Shown here: positions 6,370 to 13,052 of the stretch, piece by piece
How the letters are laid out: every line of letters begins with the position of its first letter
Numbering within the stretch: the stretch's first letter is position 1
From: Pyrodictiaceae archaeon
GTDB taxonomy: Archaea; Thermoproteota; Thermoprotei_A; Sulfolobales; Pyrodictiaceae
NCBI GenBank assembly: GCA_027046105.1
Contig: JALTZQ010000138.1
Location: 1-13,145 of the forward strand
Reading direction: 5' to 3'
DNA length: 13,145 nt
The notes under the pieces: model-generated
The model's database searches: none
Told to the model about the DNA's origin: nothing
What the model saw: the letters and a program-made list of their open reading frames with translations, nothing else
Made by a program: the position numbers and the translations under genes

Positions 6370-6429
6370 GGGAGGAGATAGCCTCCCATCACATAGGGGA
6401 GGAGTACCTCTCTTAGGGTACTACTCTCC
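6370..6429. other. Two adjacent hairpins between the kinase-like gene and ribB
   Basis: GGGAGG 6370-6375 pairs with CCTCCC 6382-6387 around AGATAG. Directly after, AGG 6400-6402 pairs with CCT 6407-6409, extendable through G-U pairs. An alternative stem pairs GTACC 6404-6408 with GGTAC 6417-6421, and GGAG 6401-6404 could also reach CTCC at 6426-6429, so two exclusive folds are possible. No U-run follows, so a bacterial-type terminator is not supported. They could mark the 3' end of the upstream transcript or a regulatory leader of ribB. Confidence 0.3.
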
Positions 6430-6484
6430 ACTTGAAGGCATCATCTGGTCATAATACTACAACTGGTTTGGGGGATGTAAGGCC

Positions 6485-7189
6485 TTGAGTAGTGGCGTCG
6501 GCGAGGCACTGGATGCTCTACGTAGGGGTATACCAGTGCTAGTATATGATGATGCTGGTAGGGAGAATGAGGTAGACTATGTGGTTCACGCTTCCCGCGT
6601 AGATGCTGATACCGTGTATGAGATGAGGAGGCTTGCAGGAGGCCTTATTTGCTATGCTATGCCCCTCCACGTAGCCCACGTTCTAGGCATAGAATTTATG
6701 ACTGAGACCTATTCCAGACATCCCAGGCTCTCCAAGCTCGTTAAGAAACCTCGTTATGGGGATATGCCTGCCTTCTCCGTGTGGGTTAACCACGTGGATG
6801 TTACGACGGGGATACGTGATAGTGACCGTGCATTGACTATACGAGCCCTCGACAAGGTGACAATGTACGTGTATGAAGGTATGGGGGATCTTGCTCGAAG
6901 AATCTTCTACGATGAGTTCATGGCTCCAGGCCATGTACCCATACTCATAGGACGCTCTATTAGTGAGAGACGTGGCCATACAGAGCTCAGTCTACACTTA
7001 TCAGCACTAGCTGATCTAAGACCCTCGGTAGTGCTTGTTGAGATGCTTGATAGGGGTACTGCTCTCAGCCTAGAGGACGCCAAGAAGATTTCCAAGGAGT
7101 ATGGGTATCCCTTAGTCTCAACAAAGGAGGTTATAGAGGCAGTCCAGGAAAACCGTGACAAACTCTGCACAAGGTATAAACTATGCTAG
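6485..7189 (+). CDS. ribB: 3,4-dihydroxy-2-butanone 4-phosphate synthase
   Basis: 234 residues, close to the usual single-domain RibB length. The enzyme converts ribulose 5-phosphate to formate and the four-carbon phosphate used by lumazine synthase in riboflavin synthesis; it is cytosolic and needs Mg2+. The signatures are DDAGRENEVD (22-31, acidic metal- and substrate-binding loop), GGLICYAMP (52-60), TTGIRDSDRALTI (107-119), PGHVPIL (148-154), RRGHTELS (162-169, with catalytic-type H165) and VVLVEML (182-188, with the conserved Glu E186). There is no GTP cyclohydrolase II domain, as expected in archaea. The start is TTG 6485: the ATG at 6476 in the same frame is followed at once by TAA, and no other upstream start exists. 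GGGGGATG (6471-6478) could be the ribosome-binding site. ATAATAC near 6450 is a possible TATA box, although its spacing would rather fit a leaderless transcript. No other riboflavin gene is in the window. Confidence 0.95.
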   Translation: MSSGVGEALDALRRGIPVLVYDDAGRENEVDYVVHASRVDADTVYEMRRLAGGLICYAMPLHVAHVLGIEFMTETYSRHPRLSKLVKKPRYGDMPAFSVWVNHVDVTTGIRDSDRALTIRALDKVTMYVYEGMGDLARRIFYDEFMAPGHVPILIGRSISERRGHTELSLHLSALADLRPSVVLVEMLDRGTALSLEDAKKISKEYGYPLVSTKEVIEAVQENRDKLCTRYKLC

Positions 7190-7281
7190 GAGGCTGATGC
7201 GAGCATTTCCCGTCTCATCTAACCCTTAAACCAGGAGCCATTGCATTGTAATAGGCAACTCCTTCATACATAGTGATCAAA

Positions 7282-7298
7282 CGGTTTAAATGGAACCG
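7282..7298. promoter_or_regulatory. Inverted repeat just upstream of the ABC operon TATA box; possible operator
   Basis: CGGTT 7282-7286 and AACCG 7294-7298 form an inverted repeat with a seven-base spacer, ending six bases before the TATA box. Such placement over the BRE region suits an archaeal repressor or activator site. Five-base arms alone are weak evidence. Confidence 0.3.
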
Positions 7299-7302
7299 AT
7301 AA

Positions 7303-7314
7303 CCCTTTATAAAC
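7303..7314 (+). promoter_or_regulatory. TATA box of the ABC transporter operon
   Basis: CCCTTTATAAAC is the most convincing archaeal TATA element in the window. Transcription would start near 7334-7338, giving a leader of about 40 bases with the long purine-rich ribosome-binding site GGTGAGGGGAGGG (7364-7376). The inferred start falls in an inverted repeat, GTGGG 7329-7333 and CCCAC 7341-7345. ACCCAC also occurs three times here (7313, 7340, 7351), a possible second operator. Confidence 0.6.
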
Positions 7315-7377
7315 CCACTCCCCTTACTGTGGGCACTAGACCCACTAGGAACCCACGGGCATGGTGAGGGGAGGGTA

Positions 7378-9111
7378 TTGAGAGCAGTATCCAGGACTAT
7401 AGCCATAGGTATAATCGTACTAATAGTCGTTATAGCAGCTGTAGCGTTTCTCCTCATGCCGAGAGGAGTTGAAGAGACAAAAACACCCACGCCAAGTCCC
7501 CCACCAACACCTTCACCCTCTCCCGCCACGACACCAACACAACCAGTAGAGACAACACCCACAAGTCCCTCGCCCACGCCAAGCCCTACACCAACACCTA
7601 CTGAGGAGAAAGTACTCGTCATAGCAATAGGCATTGATGCCGATACACTAGACCCCGTTGGCCAAACAACAACGCTAATATCCAACATAGTAGACTTCAT
7701 AGTTGAGCCACTATTCAAGATTGATGAGAAGGGTAATCTTATACCATGGCTTGCTGAAAGCTATGAAGTATCACCAGATGGTAAAGAGATTATAGTGAAG
7801 CTACGTAAGGGCATATACTTCCAGGATGGTACCCCTCTAACAGCTGAAGCAGTGAGATTCACGTTCATGAATAGGATACTGAATGAATCTGTAAGGGTAC
7901 CAATAAGATCGTGGTTTGCCGCTCTTGATCGTGTCGAGGTCATAGACGACTATACCGTGAAGTTTGTGCTAAAATACCCCTACGCTCCCTTCCTCAGAGT
8001 GCTAACAACGACCATTGCTGGGATAGTGTCACCGAATGCTGTGAAGAAGCTAGGTGACAGGATAGCTTATGAGCCACGCGATATAGGGACTGGGCCATTC
8101 AAGTTCTATGAATGGGTTAAGGGTGACCGTATCGTCCTAGTGAAGAACGAGAACTACTGGAGAGGCCCAGTAAAGATAGACAAGGTGATATTCAAGATTG
8201 TGCCGGAGGCACAGACGCGTGAGGCAATGCTTCTCGCTGGAGACGTTGACATGGTGGTATTGCCTCCACCAACAGATATCCCCAAGCTAGAGGCTGATCC
8301 AACAATAGAGGTCATAAAAGCTGATAGTACAAGGTATCTGCTAGTTGGCATACTCCAGAAGGGGCCATTAAAGAACAAGCTTGTACGGCAAGCACTAAAC
8401 TATGCAGTAGACAAGGAGGCACTCGTGAAGAACGTACTGTTCGGCCTAGCTAGTGTCGCCAAGTCACCTATGCCACCAGGCTTCTTTGGCTACTTCGAGA
8501 TGCCAGTCTACGAGTATAACCCAGAGAAGGCTAAAGAGCTACTGCGGCAAGCTGGCTGGTGGGATCGCGACAATGACGGCGTTGTGGAGAATGAGGCTGG
8601 TGAAGAGCTAGTTCTAAAGATGCTTGTACCAACGGGCCGTTATCTATTCGACCGGCAAGTCGGTGAGGCAATCCAGAGTATGCTGGCAAAGGTTGGTATA
8701 AAGGTTGAGCTGATAACACCGGACTGGCCAACCTTCGTAGCAATGCTGTTTAAACCACTAGAGGAAACTGAGCATGACCTAGTACTCGTTGGATGGGGCC
8801 CATGGATAATGGATGCCGACTTCATGTTGTACCCGACACTACACTCTAGCCAAATGCCGCCAAAAGGCTTCAACTTCGTATTCTACAATAACACTGAGCT
8901 CGATAAGCTATTGGATCAGGCACGTGCTGAGCCTAATCCAGAAAAGCGTCTAGAACTATACCGTAAGGCAGTCGAACTAGTATGGAACGATCCTCCATGG
9001 ATATTCCTGTATGTGCAGAAGTACGTGATAGCCCATAAGAGCTATGTGAAGGGCATAAAGGTGTATCCAATAGAGAAGTTCGACATCACTGAAGCCTACA
9101 TCGAGAAATAG
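7378..9111 (+). CDS. ABC transporter solute-binding protein, family 5 (Dpp/Opp type), membrane-anchored with a Pro/Thr stalk
   Basis: 577 residues. The start is TTG 7378, eight bases or less after a strong GGTGAGGGGAGGG; the ATG at 7361 is out of frame and closes after six codons. Residues 8-27 are one hydrophobic segment after two Arg residues, with no lipobox Cys. A stalk rich in Pro, Thr and Ser follows (about 35-77), then the periplasmic-type binding domain with LDPVGQTTT, LAESYEVSPDGKEI and the family 5 string TPLTAEAVRFTFMN. The central YEPRDIGTGPFKFYEWVKGDR and later YNPEKAKELLRQAG and FVFYNNTELDKLLDQA are also typical. There is no C-terminal anchor. The protein captures the ligand outside the membrane and delivers it to the two permeases that follow. 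Crenarchaeal members bind oligopeptides or oligosaccharides; which one cannot be decided here. Confidence 0.93.
   Translation: MRAVSRTIAIGIIVLIVVIAAVAFLLMPRGVEETKTPTPSPPPTPSPSPATTPTQPVETTPTSPSPTPSPTPTPTEEKVLVIAIGIDADTLDPVGQTTTLISNIVDFIVEPLFKIDEKGNLIPWLAESYEVSPDGKEIIVKLRKGIYFQDGTPLTAEAVRFTFMNRILNESVRVPIRSWFAALDRVEVIDDYTVKFVLKYPYAPFLRVLTTTIAGIVSPNAVKKLGDRIAYEPRDIGTGPFKFYEWVKGDRIVLVKNENYWRGPVKIDKVIFKIVPEAQTREAMLLAGDVDMVVLPPPTDIPKLEADPTIEVIKADSTRYLLVGILQKGPLKNKLVRQALNYAVDKEALVKNVLFGLASVAKSPMPPGFFGYFEMPVYEYNPEKAKELLRQAGWWDRDNDGVVENEAGEELVLKMLVPTGRYLFDRQVGEAIQSMLAKVGIKVELITPDWPTFVAMLFKPLEETEHDLVLVGWGPWIMDADFMLYPTLHSSQMPPKGFNFVFYNNTELDKLLDQARAEPNPEKRLELYRKAVELVWNDPPWIFLYVQKYVIAHKSYVKGIKVYPIEKFDITEAYIEK
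7477..7610 (+). repeat. Low-complexity coding tract for the Pro/Thr/Ser stalk
   Basis: This tract is almost free of T in the coding strand and is built of CCA/CCC/ACA/ACG/AGT codons. The 11-mer CCCACGCCAAG occurs at 7486-7496 and again at 7573-7583, 87 bases apart and in the same frame (29 codons), which suggests growth by slippage or unequal recombination. It encodes an extended, probably O-glycosylated spacer, by analogy with other archaeal binding proteins. Confidence 0.7.
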
Positions 9112-9133
9112 CGTGTGTATTGAGGGGTGTATT

Positions 9134-10075
9134 TTGGAGGGCCTGGCCTCATACCTCGTTAAAAGGTTTTTTGGCCTCATATTCACGGTTATAGGTGTTG
9201 TCACAATACTCTTCATCCTACTCCACTCAATACCTGGTGATCCAGCCCGCGTTATAGCAGGTATTATGGCTACGGAGGAGGAGGTTGAACGTATAAGGCG
9301 GCAGCTGGGCTTGGATCAGCCTCTACATATTCAGTACATAACCTATCTTTTCCGTATGCTAACGCTTGATCTTGGTGTATCTGCACGTACACAAGCACCA
9401 GTTATAGAGGAGGTTATGGCTAGGCTACCTAACACCATAATTCTCGCAGTAACGAGTATGGCTATAGCCATCGCCGTGGGCATCCCGCTTGGAGTATTGG
9501 CTGCATTACGTAGAAACACGTTGTTAGACATGCTAGTTAGTGGAGCTAGCCTTGTAGGAATATCCATGCCCGTTTACTGGACTGGACTAATACTGATAGC
9601 GGTCTTTGCCGTGCAACTTGGTGTTCTCCCTGCAGGGGGCTACGGTGATTGGAGGCATCTCATACTACCTAGTATAACGCTTAGCCTATACCTTGTAGCA
9701 TTCATCATGAGGATGACGAAGTCTAGTGTCCTAGAAGTACTTGGCCAAGACTATGTCAGGTTAGCTGTCTCTAAGGGCCTACCGTGGAGACGAGTACTTA
9801 CACGCCACGTAGTACGCAATGCACTGATACCAGTAGTCACTATCGCAGGGCTACAATTCGGCAACCTGCTTGGTGGCGCAGTACTCACAGAAACCGTATT
9901 CGCGTGGCCAGGTATGGGTAGGCTAATAGTAGAGTCAATATTCGCTAGAGACTACCCTGTTGTCCAGGGCGCTATATTCGTGTTTGCCCTCCTCTTCGCC
10001 CTCGTCAACCTAGTAGTGGATATACTCTACACAGTCATAGATCCAAGGATTAGACTCGAAGGTGCACGGTCTTGA
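9134..10075 (+). CDS. ABC transporter permease, DppB/OppB type
   Basis: 313 residues from TTG 9134, chosen because GAGGGGTG (9122-9129) precedes it closely and because MEGLASYLVKRFFGLIFTVI is how family members begin. GTG 9113, two bases after the upstream stop, would add seven unusual residues (two Cys). It has six hydrophobic segments: the first near 12-31, followed by HSIPGDPARV, typical of DppB, and a large extracytoplasmic loop with LGLDQPLHIQYITYL. The EAA-like coupling loop is DYVRLAVSKGLPWRRVLTRH with NALIPVV, followed by GAVLTETVFAWPGMGRL, the DppB hallmark. It forms the membrane channel with the next gene product. It is translationally tight with its neighbours: 22 bases after the binding protein and a four-base overlap (TTGA) with the second permease. 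Confidence 0.93.
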   Translation: MEGLASYLVKRFFGLIFTVIGVVTILFILLHSIPGDPARVIAGIMATEEEVERIRRQLGLDQPLHIQYITYLFRMLTLDLGVSARTQAPVIEEVMARLPNTIILAVTSMAIAIAVGIPLGVLAALRRNTLLDMLVSGASLVGISMPVYWTGLILIAVFAVQLGVLPAGGYGDWRHLILPSITLSLYLVAFIMRMTKSSVLEVLGQDYVRLAVSKGLPWRRVLTRHVVRNALIPVVTIAGLQFGNLLGGAVLTETVFAWPGMGRLIVESIFARDYPVVQGAIFVFALLFALVNLVVDILYTVIDPRIRLEGARS

Positions 10076-10941
10076 GCTCTAGAAGCCGCCTCCTAGAGAC
10101 TCTACAGAGCTCAGAGACACTAAGACTATTATTGACTAATCGGCTTGGAGTACTAGGTTTAGCCATACTGTCAGTATTCACTGGTATGGCTATATTAGCT
10201 CCATGGATAGCACCCTATGACCCCTATGATACTGATCTCTCAAAGGCCTTACAGCCTCCTAGCTGGGAGCATCCTCTAGGGACTGATGAGCAAGGACGAG
10301 ACATCTTATCAAGGATAATGTATGGTGCCCGATTAACGCTTGGAATGGCACTAGGAGCTACACTACTTGGAGCGGCTATAGGGGTACCAGTAGGCCTAGT
10401 ATCTGGCTACTATGGAGGCCGCGTAGACTTTGTCATACAAAGGATAACCGATATGCTGCTCGCTCTACCGGGTTTCCTACTGGCCCTCGCTTTCGCAGCT
10501 GTACTTGGCCCAGGAGTCTTCAACGTCATTGTCTCGGTTGGAGTATACTTTGTGCCCATATACATCCGTATAGTGAGGGCCTCAACTCTTCAAGCCCGTG
10601 AGATGGAGTATGTTAGAGCGGCTGAGCAACTAGGCCTAAGCCATGTAAGAATACTATTCCGCCACATCTTGCCTAATGTAGCCTCACCCGTCATCGTCCA
10701 GACAACACTGAACCTTGGTGTAGCCGTGCTCTTTGCCTCGGGTCTAGGATTCCTTGGCCTTGGTGTACCACCACCGCATCCCGAGTGGGGTACTATGCTG
10801 GGTACTGGTAGAGCATACATCTTCTATGCGCCACACGTGATCTACTTCCCTGGCTTAGCGATATTCCTCGTAGTGCTAGCGTTCAACTTCATAGGTGATG
10901 CGTTAAGGGAGGCACTAGATCCAAGGCTACGAGGTGTCTAG
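10072..10941 (+). CDS. ABC transporter permease, DppC/OppC type
   Basis: 289 residues starting at TTG 10072 inside the stop of the first permease (TTGA overlap), with GGTG at 10061-10064 as a likely ribosome-binding site. This points to coupled translation. The N-terminal cytoplasmic stretch is followed by a first hydrophobic segment near 28-47, then IAPYDPYDTD and HPLGTDEQGRDILSRIMYGAR, the classic DppC signature. The EAA loop is YVRAAEQLGLSHVRILFRHILPN, and GLGFLGLGVPPPHPEWGTML precedes the last segments. It pairs with the DppB-type subunit to form the translocation pore and contacts the ATPases through the EAA helix. Nothing is missing compared with the family's usual 280-300 residues. Confidence 0.93.
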   Translation: MSSRSRLLETLQSSETLRLLLTNRLGVLGLAILSVFTGMAILAPWIAPYDPYDTDLSKALQPPSWEHPLGTDEQGRDILSRIMYGARLTLGMALGATLLGAAIGVPVGLVSGYYGGRVDFVIQRITDMLLALPGFLLALAFAAVLGPGVFNVIVSVGVYFVPIYIRIVRASTLQAREMEYVRAAEQLGLSHVRILFRHILPNVASPVIVQTTLNLGVAVLFASGLGFLGLGVPPPHPEWGTMLGTGRAYIFYAPHVIYFPGLAIFLVVLAFNFIGDALREALDPRLRGV

Positions 10942-10947
10942 CCCGCC

Positions 10948-11913
10948 ATGACCCTCCTGGAGCTACGAAGCGTCACCATACACTACTACACGCTACGTGG
11001 GATTGTACGTGCAGTGGAGGATGCTGAGCTAGAGGTACGGGAAGGTGAGAAGCTTGCCTTGGTGGGGGAGTCGGGGAGCGGGAAAACAACTCTAGGCATG
11101 GCAATAGCAGGTCTCCTCCCACCACCAGGTAGAGTAGTGAGGGGGAGGATACTCTTCCGTGGCATGGACTTGACGAGGCTTGGCTATGAGGATTGGAGGA
11201 AGATACGTGGTAGAGAGATAAGCGTGGTATTCCAGGATCCTAACTCCTCCCTCAACCCTGTCATGAAGATTGGTGACCAGATAGCAGAGGTGTTTATGGC
11301 TCACGGCTACAATCGGCAAGAGGCGCGTCAACGAGCAATAGAGCTTCTGAGAGCCGTAGGGATACCAGACCCAGAGGCAAGGTATAACGCTTATCCCCAC
11401 CAGCTTAGTGGGGGCATGAGGCAGAGAGTCGTAATAGCCATAGCTGTAGCGTTAAAGCCTTCACTAATAATAGCTGATGAACCTACTAGTGCCCTGGACG
11501 TGACTATACAGGCTAGGATCCTAGAGCTCCTCAAAGGGCTCTCAGAGAAGGAGAAATCAAGCCTCATACTCATAACACACGACCTTGGTGTTGCAGCTGA
11601 TGTCGCAGACCGTGTAGCAGTAATGTATGCTGGCCATATAGTGGAGGTTGGCGAGACAAGGCGAGTTATAGAAGAGCCCATGCACCCGTACACGGCTAGG
11701 CTCCTAGAAAGTATACCTTTCATCCATAAGGGTCAGGGTAGGCTACAAGCAATACCAGGCCATGTGCCAAGCCTCATTAACCCACCTAGTGGTTGCCGCT
11801 TCCATCCACGATGCCCTTATGCTACCAGTGAGTGTAGGAGGGCCACGCCAAAACTAAAACCATTCAATGGCAGGCTCGTAGCATGCCACTACCCATTAAC
11901 AAGTAGGCGTTAG
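10948..11913 (+). CDS. ABC transporter ATPase, DppD/OppD type
   Basis: 321 residues. Walker A GESGSGKT is at 40-47, the Q-loop glutamine at Q96 (VVFQDPNSSLNP), the signature LSGGMRQR at 153-160, Walker B LIIADE at 173-178 with the D-loop SALD, and the switch histidine is H211. All catalytic residues are present, so it should hydrolyse ATP. The C-terminal oligopeptide-type extension carries four Cys, C283-x5-C289-x6-C296-x16-C313. This is the arrangement that binds a [4Fe-4S] cluster in a structurally studied bacterial DppD (from memory). The ATG follows the permease stop by six bases; GAGGTG at 10931-10936 lies inside the end of the permease gene. It should form a heterodimer with the next gene product on the inner face of the membrane. 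Confidence 0.95.
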   Translation: MTLLELRSVTIHYYTLRGIVRAVEDAELEVREGEKLALVGESGSGKTTLGMAIAGLLPPPGRVVRGRILFRGMDLTRLGYEDWRKIRGREISVVFQDPNSSLNPVMKIGDQIAEVFMAHGYNRQEARQRAIELLRAVGIPDPEARYNAYPHQLSGGMRQRVVIAIAVALKPSLIIADEPTSALDVTIQARILELLKGLSEKEKSSLILITHDLGVAADVADRVAVMYAGHIVEVGETRRVIEEPMHPYTARLLESIPFIHKGQGRLQAIPGHVPSLINPPSGCRFHPRCPYATSECRRATPKLKPFNGRLVACHYPLTSRR

Positions 11914-11934
11914 AAGTGGCTGGAGGGCTTAGCC

Positions 11935-12912
11935 ATGGGTTACGGTGTCTTTCTTGAAGCAATCGATGTCTATAAGCTCTACCCGGTAGGTAGGAGTCTT
12001 CTAGGTAAGCCTAGACGCTATGTTCATGCAGTTGATGGTGTCTCGCTGAGTATTGAGAGGGGAGAAGTTTTAGGCCTTGTAGGTGAGTCTGGGAGTGGTA
12101 AGTCTACTCTTGGCCGACTCCTAGTTGGCATGGAGAGGCCCACGCGTGGCCAAATACTTGTCGATGGCATGGACCTTGCCAAGCTTAAGGGTAAGGGGCT
12201 TCGCAGTGTTCGTAGAAGACTACAAGTTGTTTTCCAGAACCCTGATGCAAGCCTAAACCCGAGGATGAGAATAAGCGATATCTTAGCTGAAGCTTTACGT
12301 GTAGCGGGAGAACAGCCAACGAGGGATAAAATCACTGAGCTCTTGGCCAGTGTAGGCCTAGAGCCAGAGATTGCGGAGCGTTATCCCCACCAGCTTAGTG
12401 GGGGAATGAAACAGAGGGTAGCTATTGCACGAGCCCTGGCGGCAAACCCAGAGTTCATAGTCCTAGATGAACCTACTAGTGCGCTAGACGTCTCAGTCCA
12501 AGCCCAGATACTAAACCTCTTACTGGATATCCAGGCTAGGCACAAGCTAACCTACCTCTTCATAAGCCATAACCTAGCAGTAGTACACTACATGAGCGAC
12601 CGCATAGCAGTAATGTACCTTGGAGAAATCGTGGAAGAGGGAGACGCTACAACAATATACCGTTCACCCATGCATCCCTACACACGTGCCCTCATATCCT
12701 CAATGCCAAGCCTATACCGCGAGAAGGCCGGGATAAAAGTAGAGCCCGTGGAGCTAAAGGGAGAACCACCATCACCCATTAATCCGCCAAAAGGCTGCAA
12801 ACTACACCCTCGATGCCCCCTAGCCATGCCCGTATGTAGTAGAGAGAAGCCACCAGCTATAGAGGAGAAGAAGGGGCACCGGGTACGCTGCTGGCTCTAC
12901 ACGAGAACGTAG
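11935..12912 (+). CDS. ABC transporter ATPase, DppF/OppF type
   Basis: 325 residues, last gene of the operon, 21 bases after the DppD-type ATPase. TGGAGGGC (11921-11928) provides a ribosome-binding site for ATG 11935. Walker A GESGSGKS is at 50-57, the Q-loop at Q101 (VVFQNPDASLNP), LSGGMKQR at 154-161, Walker B FIVLDE at 174-179 and the switch histidine is H212, all intact. The N-terminal YPVGRSLLGKPRRYVHAVDGVS insert is characteristic of the F subunit. The C-terminal extension again has four Cys (C288, C294, C301, C319), spaced as in the D subunit. It completes a canonical binding protein-B-C-D-F gene order. No regulator or catabolic enzyme follows that would reveal the ligand. Confidence 0.95.
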   Translation: MGYGVFLEAIDVYKLYPVGRSLLGKPRRYVHAVDGVSLSIERGEVLGLVGESGSGKSTLGRLLVGMERPTRGQILVDGMDLAKLKGKGLRSVRRRLQVVFQNPDASLNPRMRISDILAEALRVAGEQPTRDKITELLASVGLEPEIAERYPHQLSGGMKQRVAIARALAANPEFIVLDEPTSALDVSVQAQILNLLLDIQARHKLTYLFISHNLAVVHYMSDRIAVMYLGEIVEEGDATTIYRSPMHPYTRALISSMPSLYREKAGIKVEPVELKGEPPSPINPPKGCKLHPRCPLAMPVCSREKPPAIEEKKGHRVRCWLYTRT

Positions 12913-12946
12913 GAAAACCATAACCAGGTGTATGTGTGGACGAAAA

Positions 12947-12957
12947 CCGGTATATCC
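12947..12957 (+). promoter_or_regulatory. Possible TATA box for the gene at the right edge
   Basis: GAAAACCGGTATATCC has a purine-rich BRE-like stretch followed by TATATCC (12951-12957). A second candidate, ATTATTTTA (12961-12969), overlaps the place where the ABC operon transcript might end. Neither can be preferred from sequence alone. Confidence 0.3.
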
Positions 12958-13027
12958 TGCATTATTTTAGGACATGGTAAATGATAGACCAGTAATCCTT
13001 ATCTCCACCCCGGAGGAGTAGTAGCCA

Positions 13028-13046
13028 GTCCCCCATACTGGGGGAA
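13028..13046 (+). promoter_or_regulatory. Hairpin covering the ribosome-binding site of the last gene
   Basis: TCCCCC 13029-13034 pairs perfectly with GGGGGA 13040-13045 around ATACT. The G-run is also the only Shine-Dalgarno-like sequence before ATG 13053, so folding would hide it. This could be a translational switch or a protein-binding palindrome. Confidence 0.35.
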
Positions 13047-13052
13047 GAGCTA

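Noticed and set aside
6177..6431. Minus-strand open frame over the end of the kinase-like gene and the hairpin region
   Set aside because: Mostly the antisense of a membrane protein, which naturally yields a hydrophobic frame. No start signal and no recognisable motif.
7215..7718. Long minus-strand open frame opposite the stalk of the binding protein
   Set aside because: Its Gly/Val-rich composition is simply the reverse of the Pro/Thr codons, and it crosses the operon promoter. No family features.
9113..9133. GTG 9113 as start of the DppB-type permease
   Set aside because: It would lie two bases after the previous stop with no room for a ribosome-binding site and would add seven atypical residues. 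TTG 9134 has GAGGGGTG in place.
11395..11414. CCCCAC-N7-GTGGGG inverted repeat as a regulatory site
   Set aside because: It lies inside the ABC signature codons of both ATPases and is explained by coding constraint. Its orientation is opposite to the promoter repeat GTGGG-N7-CCCAC.
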